A DNA stretch of 64,000 bases, taken from positions 69,995 through 133,994 of the forward strand of contig JAHHHN010000012.1 of assembly GCA_019359325.1 (NCBI GenBank), in the 5' to 3' direction. The position numbers were made by a program, and so were the translations under genes. Positions 36,025-44,199 of this stretch are shown here, piece by piece. This DNA is from Mojavia pulchra JT2-VF2. Lineage in GTDB: Bacteria; Cyanobacteriota; Cyanobacteriia; Cyanobacteriales; Nostocaceae. Positions within the stretch are counted from its first letter, which is position 1. The number at the start of each line of letters is the position of its first letter. The notes under the pieces are model-generated. The model was not told the origin of the DNA, did not search any database, and was given only the letters and a program-made list of their open reading frames with translations.

Positions 36025-36462
36025 ATGAAATTCTCGCTCTTAGTCTTCGTTGTTCTGGTTAGCGCATTCGCTGTAACTCAGAGCGCCTATGCCAACCAAG
36101 AAAATATTTTTCCATCGGCAACAGGCAAACTTGATGAAGCTGCTGTTATCCTGCCTGTAATAGATGAACCTAATCAAGCAGCTGTTCTGATAACTGAACC
36201 CGCTACGATTAATGCTAAGTGGAGTAATGTCAGTGAGCAAAGTCAGGATCTAAAACAAACGGCTAATTCAATTTATATTACGCAAGAGCAAGGATGTAAA
36301 AAGATTAATCCCCTTGAGTTTCTTGAAAATCCAGAAGCTATATTTAAGAAATGCCAGAACCAAACTAATAATCAAATTCCTCAACATAACAGCGAACCAA
36401 TTGAGTATTTAAAAGTGCCTCGGCTTGATTCTGGTATCAGTGTTACGGTTACTCAATTTTGA
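36025..36462 (+). CDS. Small secreted protein of unknown function
   Basis: 145 residues starting MKFSLLVFVVLVSAFAVTQS, a clear signal peptide with cleavage near AYA. The mature protein is hydrophilic and Asn/Gln-rich, with two closely spaced Cys (GCKKINP and KKCQNQ) that could form a disulfide. The sequence contains the run LEFLENPEAIFKKC, plausibly a short helix. No family recognised. The frame upstream of this ATG gives a TTG start, but the signal peptide is normal from the ATG. Confidence 0.65.
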   Translation: MKFSLLVFVVLVSAFAVTQSAYANQENIFPSATGKLDEAAVILPVIDEPNQAAVLITEPATINAKWSNVSEQSQDLKQTANSIYITQEQGCKKINPLEFLENPEAIFKKCQNQTNNQIPQHNSEPIEYLKVPRLDSGISVTVTQF

Positions 36463-36507
36463 TATAAAACCCTATTTGATTTTTGCGAAGCTAGGTACAC
36501 CTTCATT

Positions 36508-36577
36508 TCCCTGTCTCTAGGCAATTCTTTAGAAAGAACTGCTCCCTGTCTCTAGGCAATTCTTTAGAAAGAACTGC
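36508..36577. repeat. 35-bp perfect tandem duplication
   Basis: Two exact copies of TCCCTGTCTCTAGGCAATTC followed by TTTAGAAAGAACTGC lie head to tail between two genes. There are only two units and no spacers, so this is not a CRISPR array. Each unit can pair TTCTTTAGAAAGAA internally. Confidence 0.92.
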
Positions 36578-36633
36578 GATCGCAAAATATTTACTAAAAA
36601 CTCATTCCTACACAACCAACAACCCTTCCAGTG

Positions 36634-37833
36634 ATGAATATACAAGGGTCGCAAGAACGACAGATGCATCCGCGAGATTGGTCATGGCCGTTTTGGCCTG
36701 CTGTACCACTTTACCCCTACAGCAAACGGCGGACACTTTGCTTTGAAGTAGTTAAGGACACTATTTGGACATTCGACCAGCTTCAAGGCATCCTCTACAC
36801 CATCGTGCCAATTCGGATGACCGTGGTCAAGCTTGAAGTAGGTGGTTTGTTGGTCTACGCACCTGTTGCTCCAACGACCGAGTGTATCTACCTCCTTAAC
36901 GAATTAGTGGCAAGGCACGGTGAAGTTAAATATATTATCCTGCCAACTAGTTCTGGATTGGAGCATAAAGTTTTTGTTGGCCCTTTTGCCAGAAAATTTC
37001 CCCAAGCGCAGGTATTTGTTGCTCCGCACCAATGGAGCTTTCCAATCAACTTACCGCTGAGTTGGCTTGGCTTTCCCCAAAGACGTACCCAGGTGCTACC
37101 AGAAGACAACAGCCAAGTTCCCTTCGCCAATGAATTTGAGTATGCGGTGTTAGACATCAACCTTGGACGGGGATCTTTTGGTGAAGTTGCAATCTTTCAC
37201 AAGCGATCGCGCACTTTGCTTGTTACTGATTCTGTACTTTCTGTACCAGATAATCCACCTGCGATCGCGCAATTAGATCCATACCCCTTGCTGTTTCATG
37301 CCAGAGACAACGCTTTGCAGGTAATCGAAGATAATCAAGCGAATCGTCGCAAAGGATGGCAACGTATCTCATTGTTTGCGATTTACTTCCGTCCCAGGGT
37401 GTTGGAGGTCGCTGGATTGAGGCAGATATTTCAAGATGCTCTCAAAGCACCTGATCGTTCAAGTAAGGCTTACTTCGGTTTATTTCCGTTCCGATGGCAA
37501 AAAAACTGGCAGTACTCATTTGATGCTTTAAGAGGAAATGGACGTTTATTTGTAGCGCCGATTTTGCAAACTCTAATTCTTCCCCAAGCGCCAAAACAAG
37601 TACTTGACTGGGCCGACAAAGTTGCTAGTTGGGATTTTCAACAGATTATCAGCTGTCATTTTGACTCGCCAATTGCGGCCAGTTCACGGCAATTTCGCCA
37701 AGCATTCACTTTTTTGGAGAAGAATCCATCCCAAAGCCAACCCTTACCGGAAGAAGACTTACGATTTATTAAGGAACTTGAGGCGAGTTTAGTTAGGCGT
37801 GGTATTGCTACACCAGCCAAAGAGAAAATATAA
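36634..37833 (+). CDS. DUF4336 domain protein (metallo-beta-lactamase-like fold)
   Basis: 399 residues. The central region follows the DUF4336 pattern: IVPIRMTVVKLEVGGLLVYA, then NELVARHGEVKYIILPTSSG and AQVFVAPHQWSF, ending with IISCHFDSPI. This resembles a metallo-beta-lactamase fold with a degenerate metal site, for example an LxSSGLEHK replacement for HxHxDH. Members occur in cyanobacteria and plant plastids. A function in lipid or signalling metabolism has not been shown. The first ATG of an overlapping GTG/ATG pair is used. The C-terminus FIKELEASLVRRGIA is helical. Confidence 0.85.
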   Translation: MNIQGSQERQMHPRDWSWPFWPAVPLYPYSKRRTLCFEVVKDTIWTFDQLQGILYTIVPIRMTVVKLEVGGLLVYAPVAPTTECIYLLNELVARHGEVKYIILPTSSGLEHKVFVGPFARKFPQAQVFVAPHQWSFPINLPLSWLGFPQRRTQVLPEDNSQVPFANEFEYAVLDINLGRGSFGEVAIFHKRSRTLLVTDSVLSVPDNPPAIAQLDPYPLLFHARDNALQVIEDNQANRRKGWQRISLFAIYFRPRVLEVAGLRQIFQDALKAPDRSSKAYFGLFPFRWQKNWQYSFDALRGNGRLFVAPILQTLILPQAPKQVLDWADKVASWDFQQIISCHFDSPIAASSRQFRQAFTFLEKNPSQSQPLPEEDLRFIKELEASLVRRGIATPAKEKI

Positions 37834-37933
37834 AGCGATCGCTCTCTTTAAGCGATGATATCCTGGTTGCAGTCAAAATTCTGAACACTTGGGGGAAGAA
37901 GCCGCAAAAGAAAAGAATTCTTCTCTCCTTCTC

Positions 37934-38047
37934 ATATCAAGTTCGGATAATTAGTTATAATTCCCGCATCTGTGCAAAAACGTAAAAACCCTTTCTCCCC
38001 CTGCTCCCTGCGGTCTTAATGATAAGTCTTTAACCGAACACGATATC
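37934..38047. mobile_element. MITE family 1, copy C
   Basis: About 114 bp with the cleanest ends of the family: ATATCAAGTTCGGATAATTA on the left and AACCGAACACGATAT on the right. They are inverted repeats matching at about 15 of 18 positions. The core is the same as in copies A and B. It ends 8 bases from the stop codon of the HlyD gene. Confidence 0.82.
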
Positions 38048-38054
38048 AATCAAC

Positions 38055-39389
38055 CTATAAATCTGTGAGCAGCCTTGCTTTTCTCAGAATAAATCTCAGT
38101 AATGTTTCTTCTTTGGAAATGATATCAGCTGTAACTTCCATCCCTGGTTGAATAGGATAGGATTTACCGTCCTTGTTTAAATTAAGTTTCTCTGGCTCAA
38201 TTGTCAGCTCATAGTAAGGCGCAGTTTGACTGTTGCCGTTAACTTGAGGTGTAATAGCATCGGCAGTTATAGCTCTAACAGCACCTTTGAGGATGCCATA
38301 ATCCGGGTAAGGATAGGTAGAAACTCGCATTAGTACTTTTCCCTCTGTACATTCTGGTACTTGTGCTGCTTTACATACCTGTACCTTGCTAATCTCAGCA
38401 GCGGCAACACGAGCTTTGATCACCAGAGGAGCTGTACTAGGGGCAATTTGAGCGATCGCATCGCCAACACGCACAATCTGCCCAGGATTTCTTAATTCTA
38501 GTTTTAGGATAGTACCTGCCTCTGAAGCCCGAATTACAGTTTTTTGCAGTTGTGATAAGAGTTGTTTTAACTCTTCTTGAGCGCTGCTGATTTGATTTTG
38601 GATTTCTACTTGACGTCCGATGAGTTGTTGTTTTTCTTTGTTCAATGTAGCGAGGGTAGACTCACCTTTTGCTCGTTCTTGGGCAATGCGTTCTTGTGCG
38701 ATCGCCACATTTGCGCCAATGGGATTCAGTGCAGCTTTGGTGCGTTCTAATCTGGCTTTTGCCGCTTTGAAAGCTTGTTCTTTCTCCTTGATTTGTAAAG
38801 TTGCGATCGCTCCAGTATTTGCCAGCTGCTGATATCGCTTCAGTTCCTCCTTCGCTAACTCTACAGAGGCTTCTACTTCTTGCACTTCTGCCTGAGTTGT
38901 AATTTGCTTGTCTCGATATTCCCGTTGGTTACCACTGAGGTCAGCTTGAGCAGAGATAATCGCTCGCCGCGTCGAATTGGACTCAGCAGCAATTTGAGCC
39001 TGTAGCGCTTTTAGTTGTGCACTGATTTGCGCTCGTTGTAAATGATTCTGCCGGATATTTCCGATAATTTGGCTTTTTTTACTTTGCAATTGGGAGTTGT
39101 CGAGCAGTGCAATCTCATCTCCCTTTTTTACCACCTGATTTTCTTTCACCTTGATGCTTGTAACCGTTCCCTCGGTTGCTGCTTGCACTAATCGTATTTC
39201 TCCAGTTGGGCGGACGGTAGCATCAGCTTTCACCGTAATGTTGTATTGAATGACGCTAGCAAAGCCGAAGGCTACGCCAACAGTTCCGATTAAAAATATC
39301 CCTCCCATCCTTGTCCATATATTGATTGGGGGAAGATATTCGTCGTTTTCGACTAAGCGGAGAAAGTCTGGTTGGGGGTCTATAAACAT
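38055..39389 (-). CDS. HlyD-family periplasmic adaptor of a secretion system
   Basis: 444 residues. The N-terminus has a cytoplasmic segment, one membrane segment (MGGIFLIGTVGVAFGFASVI) and a lipoyl-like half-motif (VRPTGEIRLVQAATEGTVTS). A long antiparallel coiled coil with QIKEKEQAFKAAKARLERTK follows, then the second lipoyl half (RNPGQIVRVGDAIAQIAP) and a C-terminal barrel. Such adaptors connect an inner-membrane ABC exporter to an outer-membrane channel. It is divergent from the peptide-exporter locus 880 bases away and is the best candidate partner of that C39 exporter. No TolC gene is in the window. Confidence 0.9.
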   Translation of the reverse strand: MFIDPQPDFLRLVENDEYLPPINIWTRMGGIFLIGTVGVAFGFASVIQYNITVKADATVRPTGEIRLVQAATEGTVTSIKVKENQVVKKGDEIALLDNSQLQSKKSQIIGNIRQNHLQRAQISAQLKALQAQIAAESNSTRRAIISAQADLSGNQREYRDKQITTQAEVQEVEASVELAKEELKRYQQLANTGAIATLQIKEKEQAFKAAKARLERTKAALNPIGANVAIAQERIAQERAKGESTLATLNKEKQQLIGRQVEIQNQISSAQEELKQLLSQLQKTVIRASEAGTILKLELRNPGQIVRVGDAIAQIAPSTAPLVIKARVAAAEISKVQVCKAAQVPECTEGKVLMRVSTYPYPDYGILKGAVRAITADAITPQVNGNSQTAPYYELTIEPEKLNLNKDGKSYPIQPGMEVTADIISKEETLLRFILRKARLLTDL

Positions 39390-40270
39390 GAGCGCTAAAA
39401 GACATTTTGGTTGTGCAAATAATCTAGCAAAAAATCTAGCTAGCTAGATCTAGCTAAATAGGCAAGATTTAGCCTCTATCTATTGGTATAAATTTCCAGA
39501 ATCAACTAAAAATTCTTACCTAACCTTTATATTTTCTTCTACAATTTATCCAATCTTGATTTCTATTTAAAAAGTTTATATGTAGATAAATAAGCTTTTT
39601 CCTTCAGTTAAGGTTCTATTGTTTGAGGTATGAAGAGGTAATAGTAGGGAGCGTTAGAGTCGAGATTGATTTATCGTTTAATCTCAAATCCAGCAGCTTT
39701 AAATGTATTTATATGACAATAGCTTATACTTGTTAAAATACTGAGTGTATAAATTCAATCAACACCAAACTCTATTTCAGACATAATACTTATATTAAAT
39801 TGTAGAACCCTACTGTTTTATTTAACCAGTATTAGTTGACAAAAATCTGTATAAAAAATAATCATTTTATTGATATAAGACGCTATAAGCTTTCTAAAAT
39901 AAAGCATTTTACGGTCGTTTACACATAAATGCTTAATATTATTAGTATTTATTTAGACTAATAATATTAACAATAAAATTACAAAAATAATCTGAAATAA
40001 TCTGAAATCAGCATACTGAGAGTATAAGAAAACTTATATTTTCTAGGTAGGCAATAACTTTTTAAATTAAAATGAAGTATAAAATACTGCCTAAAAATAT
40101 ATTTTTTTGGACTTTTGTCCTAAATATTTCTTAAAAAAAAAATGCTACATCAGCTATTAAAAACTCTATAATCAAAACAGCAGCACAAAAAGTTACTAAA
40201 TATACTATTTATTGGTTACTTTTATGTGGTGCAACTGTACATTTCCCCTTACTAAGTGAGAACTAAGATT
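39390..40270. other. Long AT-rich region between adaptor and peptide genes
   Basis: About 880 bases of divergent intergenic DNA without an ORF that I support. It begins with AGCTAG repeats near 39436 and contains long A- and T-runs. It presumably holds divergent promoters for the secretion locus, but no specific site can be identified by eye. Confidence 0.6.
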
Positions 40271-40513
40271 ATGGAAAGCACATTGTTTACTACACTCAAT
40301 CCCAACGAAGAAGCCAATATTTCTGGTGGTAAGAGGAAGCCCGCTAAAGTCAGACCTGTCCTCGTCAAGGTTGATATCACGCAATCAGCCGATGGTGGCG
40401 ATGGTGGAGATGTTACTTTGAGTCTTGATGATAAGAGTAAAATTATCAAGTCTACTATTACCCTTACCGGTGGAGCTGGTGGAGATGGTGGAACGAACAC
40501 CGTAAAACTTTAG
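40271..40513 (+). CDS. Double-glycine-leader secreted peptide precursor 1
   Basis: 80 residues. The leader MESTLFTTLNPNEEANISGG ends in the Gly-Gly cleavage site recognised by C39 peptidases, with LN and EEAN in the positions also seen in precursor 2. The mature part KRKPAKVRPVLVKVDITQSA is basic at first. It then carries two glycine/aspartate-rich clusters (ADGGDGGDV and GGAGGDGG) separated by a strand-like segment, ending NTVKL. There is no Cys or Ser/Thr-dense modification pattern. The likely role is a secreted bacteriocin-like, adhesive or signalling peptide. The ATG is preferred to an upstream in-frame GTG. Confidence 0.78.
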   Translation: MESTLFTTLNPNEEANISGGKRKPAKVRPVLVKVDITQSADGGDGGDVTLSLDDKSKIIKSTITLTGGAGGDGGTNTVKL

Positions 40514-40643
40514 AGTAATAGGCAAACTTATGAGGTTTAGGAGGAGGGAAATAATTAACGTAAAGACACGCTTAACCGCGTCTTTACTGGACAAAGGATC
40601 GCGTATTAAAAATTACCCTGTTGACGCAGGTGTAAGTTACTTT

Positions 40644-40696
40644 TACGTAGGAACCTAATAGCTAATCGACTTAATCCTACGTAGCCATTAGCTATT
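40644..40696. promoter_or_regulatory. Interleaved inverted repeats, alternative or pseudoknot-like fold
   Basis: Arm A TACGTAGGA (40644) pairs with TCCTACGTA (40675). Arm B AATAGCTAAT (40657) pairs with ATTAGCTATT (40687). The order A-B-A'-B' means the two stems cannot both form as simple hairpins. Loops are short (4, 8 and 3 bases), so a switch between two hairpins is more likely than a full pseudoknot. A regulatory role is inference. Confidence 0.55.
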
Positions 40697-40772
40697 TATT
40701 GCGGTTATCCTAACATACCTTTTCCTACCCACCTACTTTTCTTCAAAAAACTTAAAAAAGCCTTATTGACGA

Positions 40773-40816
40773 AAGCCTTATTGACGGTTGCTATTATACA
40801 ACCGTCAATAAGGCTT
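40773..40816. other. Long perfect hairpin between peptide genes
   Basis: 18-bp stem AAGCCTTATTGACGGTTG / CAACCGTCAATAAGGCTT with an 8-base loop. An additional direct copy of AAGCCTTATTGACG starts just upstream at 40758-40771. No T-run follows, so this is not a standard terminator in the + direction. It could stabilise an RNA end, be a small RNA, or be a mobile-element trace. Confidence 0.75.
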
Positions 40817-41170
40817 CATTAGCGCGTTTCCCTAAATATACTGCTGAGTTTTGACTAGCGAAGTAGGAAAATTAAACGCTAATTTCTGAAAAATCGACCA
40901 TCTTCATCACAATCTAGCTAGGAATTTCTGAACGATAACGAAACTGTTTTTACAGAGCTTATTCCTAACAGTTAAGTAAATCTGTCTAAAGGTAGACATA
41001 CTAAAATTACCGATATTTTCTCTGTTGATATAATAAAAGAAGATTATTTAAAAGTGGGGAGATTCTGTAAGAAAGCTCACAAGGCTAATTGCGGGAATTT
41101 GAAGACAAATGAAAATAGCTTTGTAAAAGGCTCAAAAGTGATAATTAGCAACCTAGCTTAACGTAAGCTC

Positions 41171-41425
41171 ATGAAAAGCGCTCAAACAACCCCAATGTTT
41201 ATGCCATTGAATGAAATCGAAGAAGCAAACCTGTCTGGCGGTCAGAGTTTGGTGCTTTCTAATCAGGTGATTTCTGGTAAAATTATTATAAAAAAGGGAT
41301 CATCTGGGAAAGCAGGTAGAAAAAATGTAAAAGTCCAAGTTACTCGAACTCTCGAAGAAGGTGAAATTGCAGAGTTAGAAGAATTAGATGATCTATTGTC
41401 CCTATTAGAAAGTGAGTGGGAATGA
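41171..41425 (+). CDS. Double-glycine-leader secreted peptide precursor 2
   Basis: 84 residues. The leader MKSAQTTPMFMPLNEIEEAN leads into LSGG. It shares LNxxEEANxSGG with precursor 1, which shows a common leader recognised by one peptidase. The mature part begins QSLVLSNQVISGKIIIKKGS, is Lys-rich in the middle (KAGRKNVKVQV) and strongly acidic at its end (EEGEIAELEELDDLLSLLES). The opposite charges suggest self-association or binding to a partner. The gene lies 102 bases before the exporter gene in the same direction. Confidence 0.8.
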   Translation: MKSAQTTPMFMPLNEIEEANLSGGQSLVLSNQVISGKIIIKKGSSGKAGRKNVKVQVTRTLEEGEIAELEELDDLLSLLESEWE

Positions 41426-41527
41426 TACTACAACTCAACTGTTGGTCAAATTTTTAACCACGCAGGGAGAACAACCCTGCTATTTTTTTGGGTTTGATCA
41501 CGATGTTATTGGGTATTGGAGTGTGAA

Positions 41528-43672
41528 ATGAAATATCAAGTTGTTGCACAACATAGTGAAGAAGATTGTGGAGCGGCTTGTCTTGCTTCTGTTGCCAAAC
41601 ATTATCGGCGTAACTTTACACTAAATCGCATCCGGGAAGCAGTCGGTACTGGACAATTAGGAACAACATTATTGGGATTGAGGCGGGGAGCTGAGGCGCT
41701 TGGTTTCAATGCACGCTCAGTCAGAGCATCAAATGAAATATTAGACCGGATGAATCAAGCGCCACTGCCAGCAATCATTCACTGGAAAGGCTACCACTGG
41801 GTTGTTTTGTATGGTCAAAAAGGCAAGAAATATGTAGTTGCCGACCCAGCCGTTAACATCCGTTATGTCTCTAGAAAAGAATTAACGGAGGCTTGGTCAG
41901 ATAGGGTGATGCTTTTACTAGAGCCAGATTCGGTTCGCTTTTATGCTCAACCGGATGATAAAATCGACGGTCTTTGGCGCTTTGTGCGGCGTGTATTGCC
42001 TTATAAAGGCATAATATTCGAGGCTTTTCTCTGCGCTCTAGTTATCGGACTGCTTTCGTTAACTTCTCCTTTGCTGCTGCAAATTCTTACAGATGATGTC
42101 CTAGTTCGAGGTGATATCAAGCTTCTTGGTGCTGTGATTATTGCCGTTGTAGTGATGAATTTGGTGTCAAGTAGTCTGCAACTAGTTCAAAATAACCTGA
42201 TTGCCCATTTTGCCCAACGGCTTGAGTTAGGGCTAGTTCTAGAATTTGCTAGAACAATTCTGCGGCTGCCTCTGAATTACTATGAATCCCGTCGCAGTGG
42301 CGAGATTGTTAGCAGATTGCAAGATATTCAACAAATTAATCAGCTAGTTTCTCAGGCAGTTATCGGTCTGCCTAGCCAATTGTTTATTGGAGTGGTTTCT
42401 TTGGGTTTCATGCTGTTCTATAGCTGGAAACTCACCTTTGTTGCCATCATTGTTGCTATTGTCATGAGTTTATCTACAGTGGTTTTCTTGCCTACGCTTC
42501 AACAAAAAGTCAGAAGTGTATTGGTCTTAGACGCAGAAAACCAGGGCGTTCTCGTTGAAAGCTTTAAAGGCGCGCTGACACTCAAAACTACTACTGCTGC
42601 TCCTCAATTTTGGGAAGAATTTCAAAACAGATTTGGTCGGCTATCAAACCAAACATTTCGCACAATTCAGATTGGAATTATTAATAATATATTCTCTGGG
42701 TTAGTTTATGGTATTGGCAGCGTTAGTTTGCTTGGTTTTGGTAGCATCCTGGTTATTAATAAAGAACTTAGCATCGGTCAACTCTTGGCATTTAACGGGA
42801 TGAATGGTAATTTTTTGGGGTTAATCGGTGCTGTACTTGGATTTATAGATGAATTCACTCGTGCCAAAACTGCCACGCAGCGCTTAACAGAAGTTATCGA
42901 CTCTACACCTGAAAATCCAGACGATACTAAAAAACCCTTTGCTAAAATTCCTGGCAATGCAGATATTATTTGCACAAATCTAAACTTTCACTACGCCGGC
43001 AGGCTAGAGCTACTGGAGGATTTTTCCCTCACGATTCCTGGCGGTAAGGTTGTTGCCCTCATTGGTACATCAGGCTGTGGAAAAAGTTCTCTTGCTAAAC
43101 TGATTGCCGGATTATATTCACCTAATTCTGGTAATATTCGCATTGGTATTTATAATCTGCAAGACCTAGCCCTTGATTGTTTACGGCAACAAGTTGTCCT
43201 TGTTCCTCAAGACGCTCATTTTTGGAGTCGCTCGATTGTTGAAAACTTCCGTTTAGGTTCTCCTCATGTCACCTTTGAGCAAATTGTCACCGCTTGCCAA
43301 ATTGCTGAGGCTGACGATTTTATTAGTAAACTCCCTGAAAAATATCAAACTGTCTTAGGTGAATTTGGATCAAATATTTCTGGTGGACAACGCCAAAGAC
43401 TGGCTCTAGCACGAGCCATCATCAACGACCCACCAGTCTTAATTTTAGATGAATCAACTGCTGGACTTGATCCAGTAAGTGAAGCTCAAGTTTTGAATCA
43501 ACTGTTGTTACATCGTAAAGGTAAAACTACGATTCTGATTAGCCACCGTCCTAGAGTAATTATGCGTGCTGATTGGATTGTGCTACTAAACCAAGGCAAA
43601 TTACAAATTCAGGGGACTGTAGAAGATTTGCGTGCCCAACCAGGAAACCATTTAGACTTTTTAACCCCTTAA
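41528..43672 (+). CDS. Peptidase-containing ABC exporter (C39, bacteriocin-type)
   Basis: 714 residues that cut the double-glycine leader and pump the product across the inner membrane. The C39 peptidase (~1-135) has catalytic Cys14 in EEDCGAACLASV, His in GYHWVVLYG and Asp in VADPAV. Six membrane helices follow (~155-440). The ATPase domain has Walker A GTSGCGKSS, signature ISGGQRQRLALARA and Walker B LILDESTAGLD. I prefer the ATG that follows GGAG by 6 bases over an in-frame TTG 12 bases upstream. Adjacent peptide genes and an upstream HlyD gene support a complete secretion module except for the outer-membrane channel. Confidence 0.95.
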   Translation: MKYQVVAQHSEEDCGAACLASVAKHYRRNFTLNRIREAVGTGQLGTTLLGLRRGAEALGFNARSVRASNEILDRMNQAPLPAIIHWKGYHWVVLYGQKGKKYVVADPAVNIRYVSRKELTEAWSDRVMLLLEPDSVRFYAQPDDKIDGLWRFVRRVLPYKGIIFEAFLCALVIGLLSLTSPLLLQILTDDVLVRGDIKLLGAVIIAVVVMNLVSSSLQLVQNNLIAHFAQRLELGLVLEFARTILRLPLNYYESRRSGEIVSRLQDIQQINQLVSQAVIGLPSQLFIGVVSLGFMLFYSWKLTFVAIIVAIVMSLSTVVFLPTLQQKVRSVLVLDAENQGVLVESFKGALTLKTTTAAPQFWEEFQNRFGRLSNQTFRTIQIGIINNIFSGLVYGIGSVSLLGFGSILVINKELSIGQLLAFNGMNGNFLGLIGAVLGFIDEFTRAKTATQRLTEVIDSTPENPDDTKKPFAKIPGNADIICTNLNFHYAGRLELLEDFSLTIPGGKVVALIGTSGCGKSSLAKLIAGLYSPNSGNIRIGIYNLQDLALDCLRQQVVLVPQDAHFWSRSIVENFRLGSPHVTFEQIVTACQIAEADDFISKLPEKYQTVLGEFGSNISGGQRQRLALARAIINDPPVLILDESTAGLDPVSEAQVLNQLLLHRKGKTTILISHRPRVIMRADWIVLLNQGKLQIQGTVEDLRAQPGNHLDFLTP

Positions 43673-44199
43673 CTCTGTTTTATCACTCTTGTCAAAGTAT
43701 AATTGAAGGCGATCGCAAAACTGAGAAAAAGACTATGGTTGAGCCTTGTCCACCCGCGCCCATAGTCCAATTTGTGGATAAGGGCTGCCAGCTGTATCAA
43801 AACCTCTTTCCAAAAGTTAGAAGCTCTGACACTCTCTAACATATTATTTTAACACTTCCATACTTGATAAAATTTAAGTTTTGAATAATACAAAATTTAT
43901 ACGTAAATTTTGGGTTGCAGATAAATAAAATGCTTTATCTACGACTAAATTGAGCTTTTATTCTAAATGTGTAGGGTATATTGGGCACTAATAGATACTA
44001 GCTACGTCAACTATCTTAATTTACTGAAATTGCTGAATTTGCTCCAGGTTCTCTGAGGACAAATTTTGATCCAGGGATGCGCGACTACCAATTAACTAAT
44101 TCTTTAGTAAGCATAAATGCTTGTAGACTATATGACTAGTGGACTTCATCACAAAGCAAGCAATGGCGCATGTGGGTAGTTAACGCATCATTCAAACCT
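43673..44199. other. Gap with one doubtful short ORF
   Basis: A 34-codon frame (43735-43839, MVEPCPPAPIVQFVDKGCQL) begins with ATG after a purine-rich region. It has two Cys and could be a small peptide, but I found no leader similarity to the two precursors, so it is not annotated as a gene. The rest is AT-rich. Confidence 0.4.

Larger units (their letters stand above)
40514..41170. other. Structured intergenic region between the two peptide genes
   Basis: No ORF. It holds three distinctive structures: an imperfect palindrome of the 28-bp GACGCG type (40560-40587), an interleaved double inverted repeat (40644-40696) and a long perfect hairpin (40773-40816). All are listed separately. Confidence 0.65.

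Noticed and set aside
36508-36577. Possible CRISPR repeat
   Set aside because: Only two adjacent copies with no spacer between them, and no cas gene in the window.
40644-40696. Full H-type pseudoknot
   Set aside because: The 3- and 4-base connecting loops are too short to cross stems of 9-10 bp, so alternative hairpins are more realistic.
40773-40816. Intrinsic terminator of precursor 1
   Set aside because: No T-run follows the stem in the + direction and the hairpin is 260 bases after the stop codon, so I listed it as an unexplained hairpin.
43735-43839. Third secreted peptide precursor
   Set aside because: It has no double-glycine leader and no similarity to the LNxxEEANxSGG pattern; the evidence is too thin.
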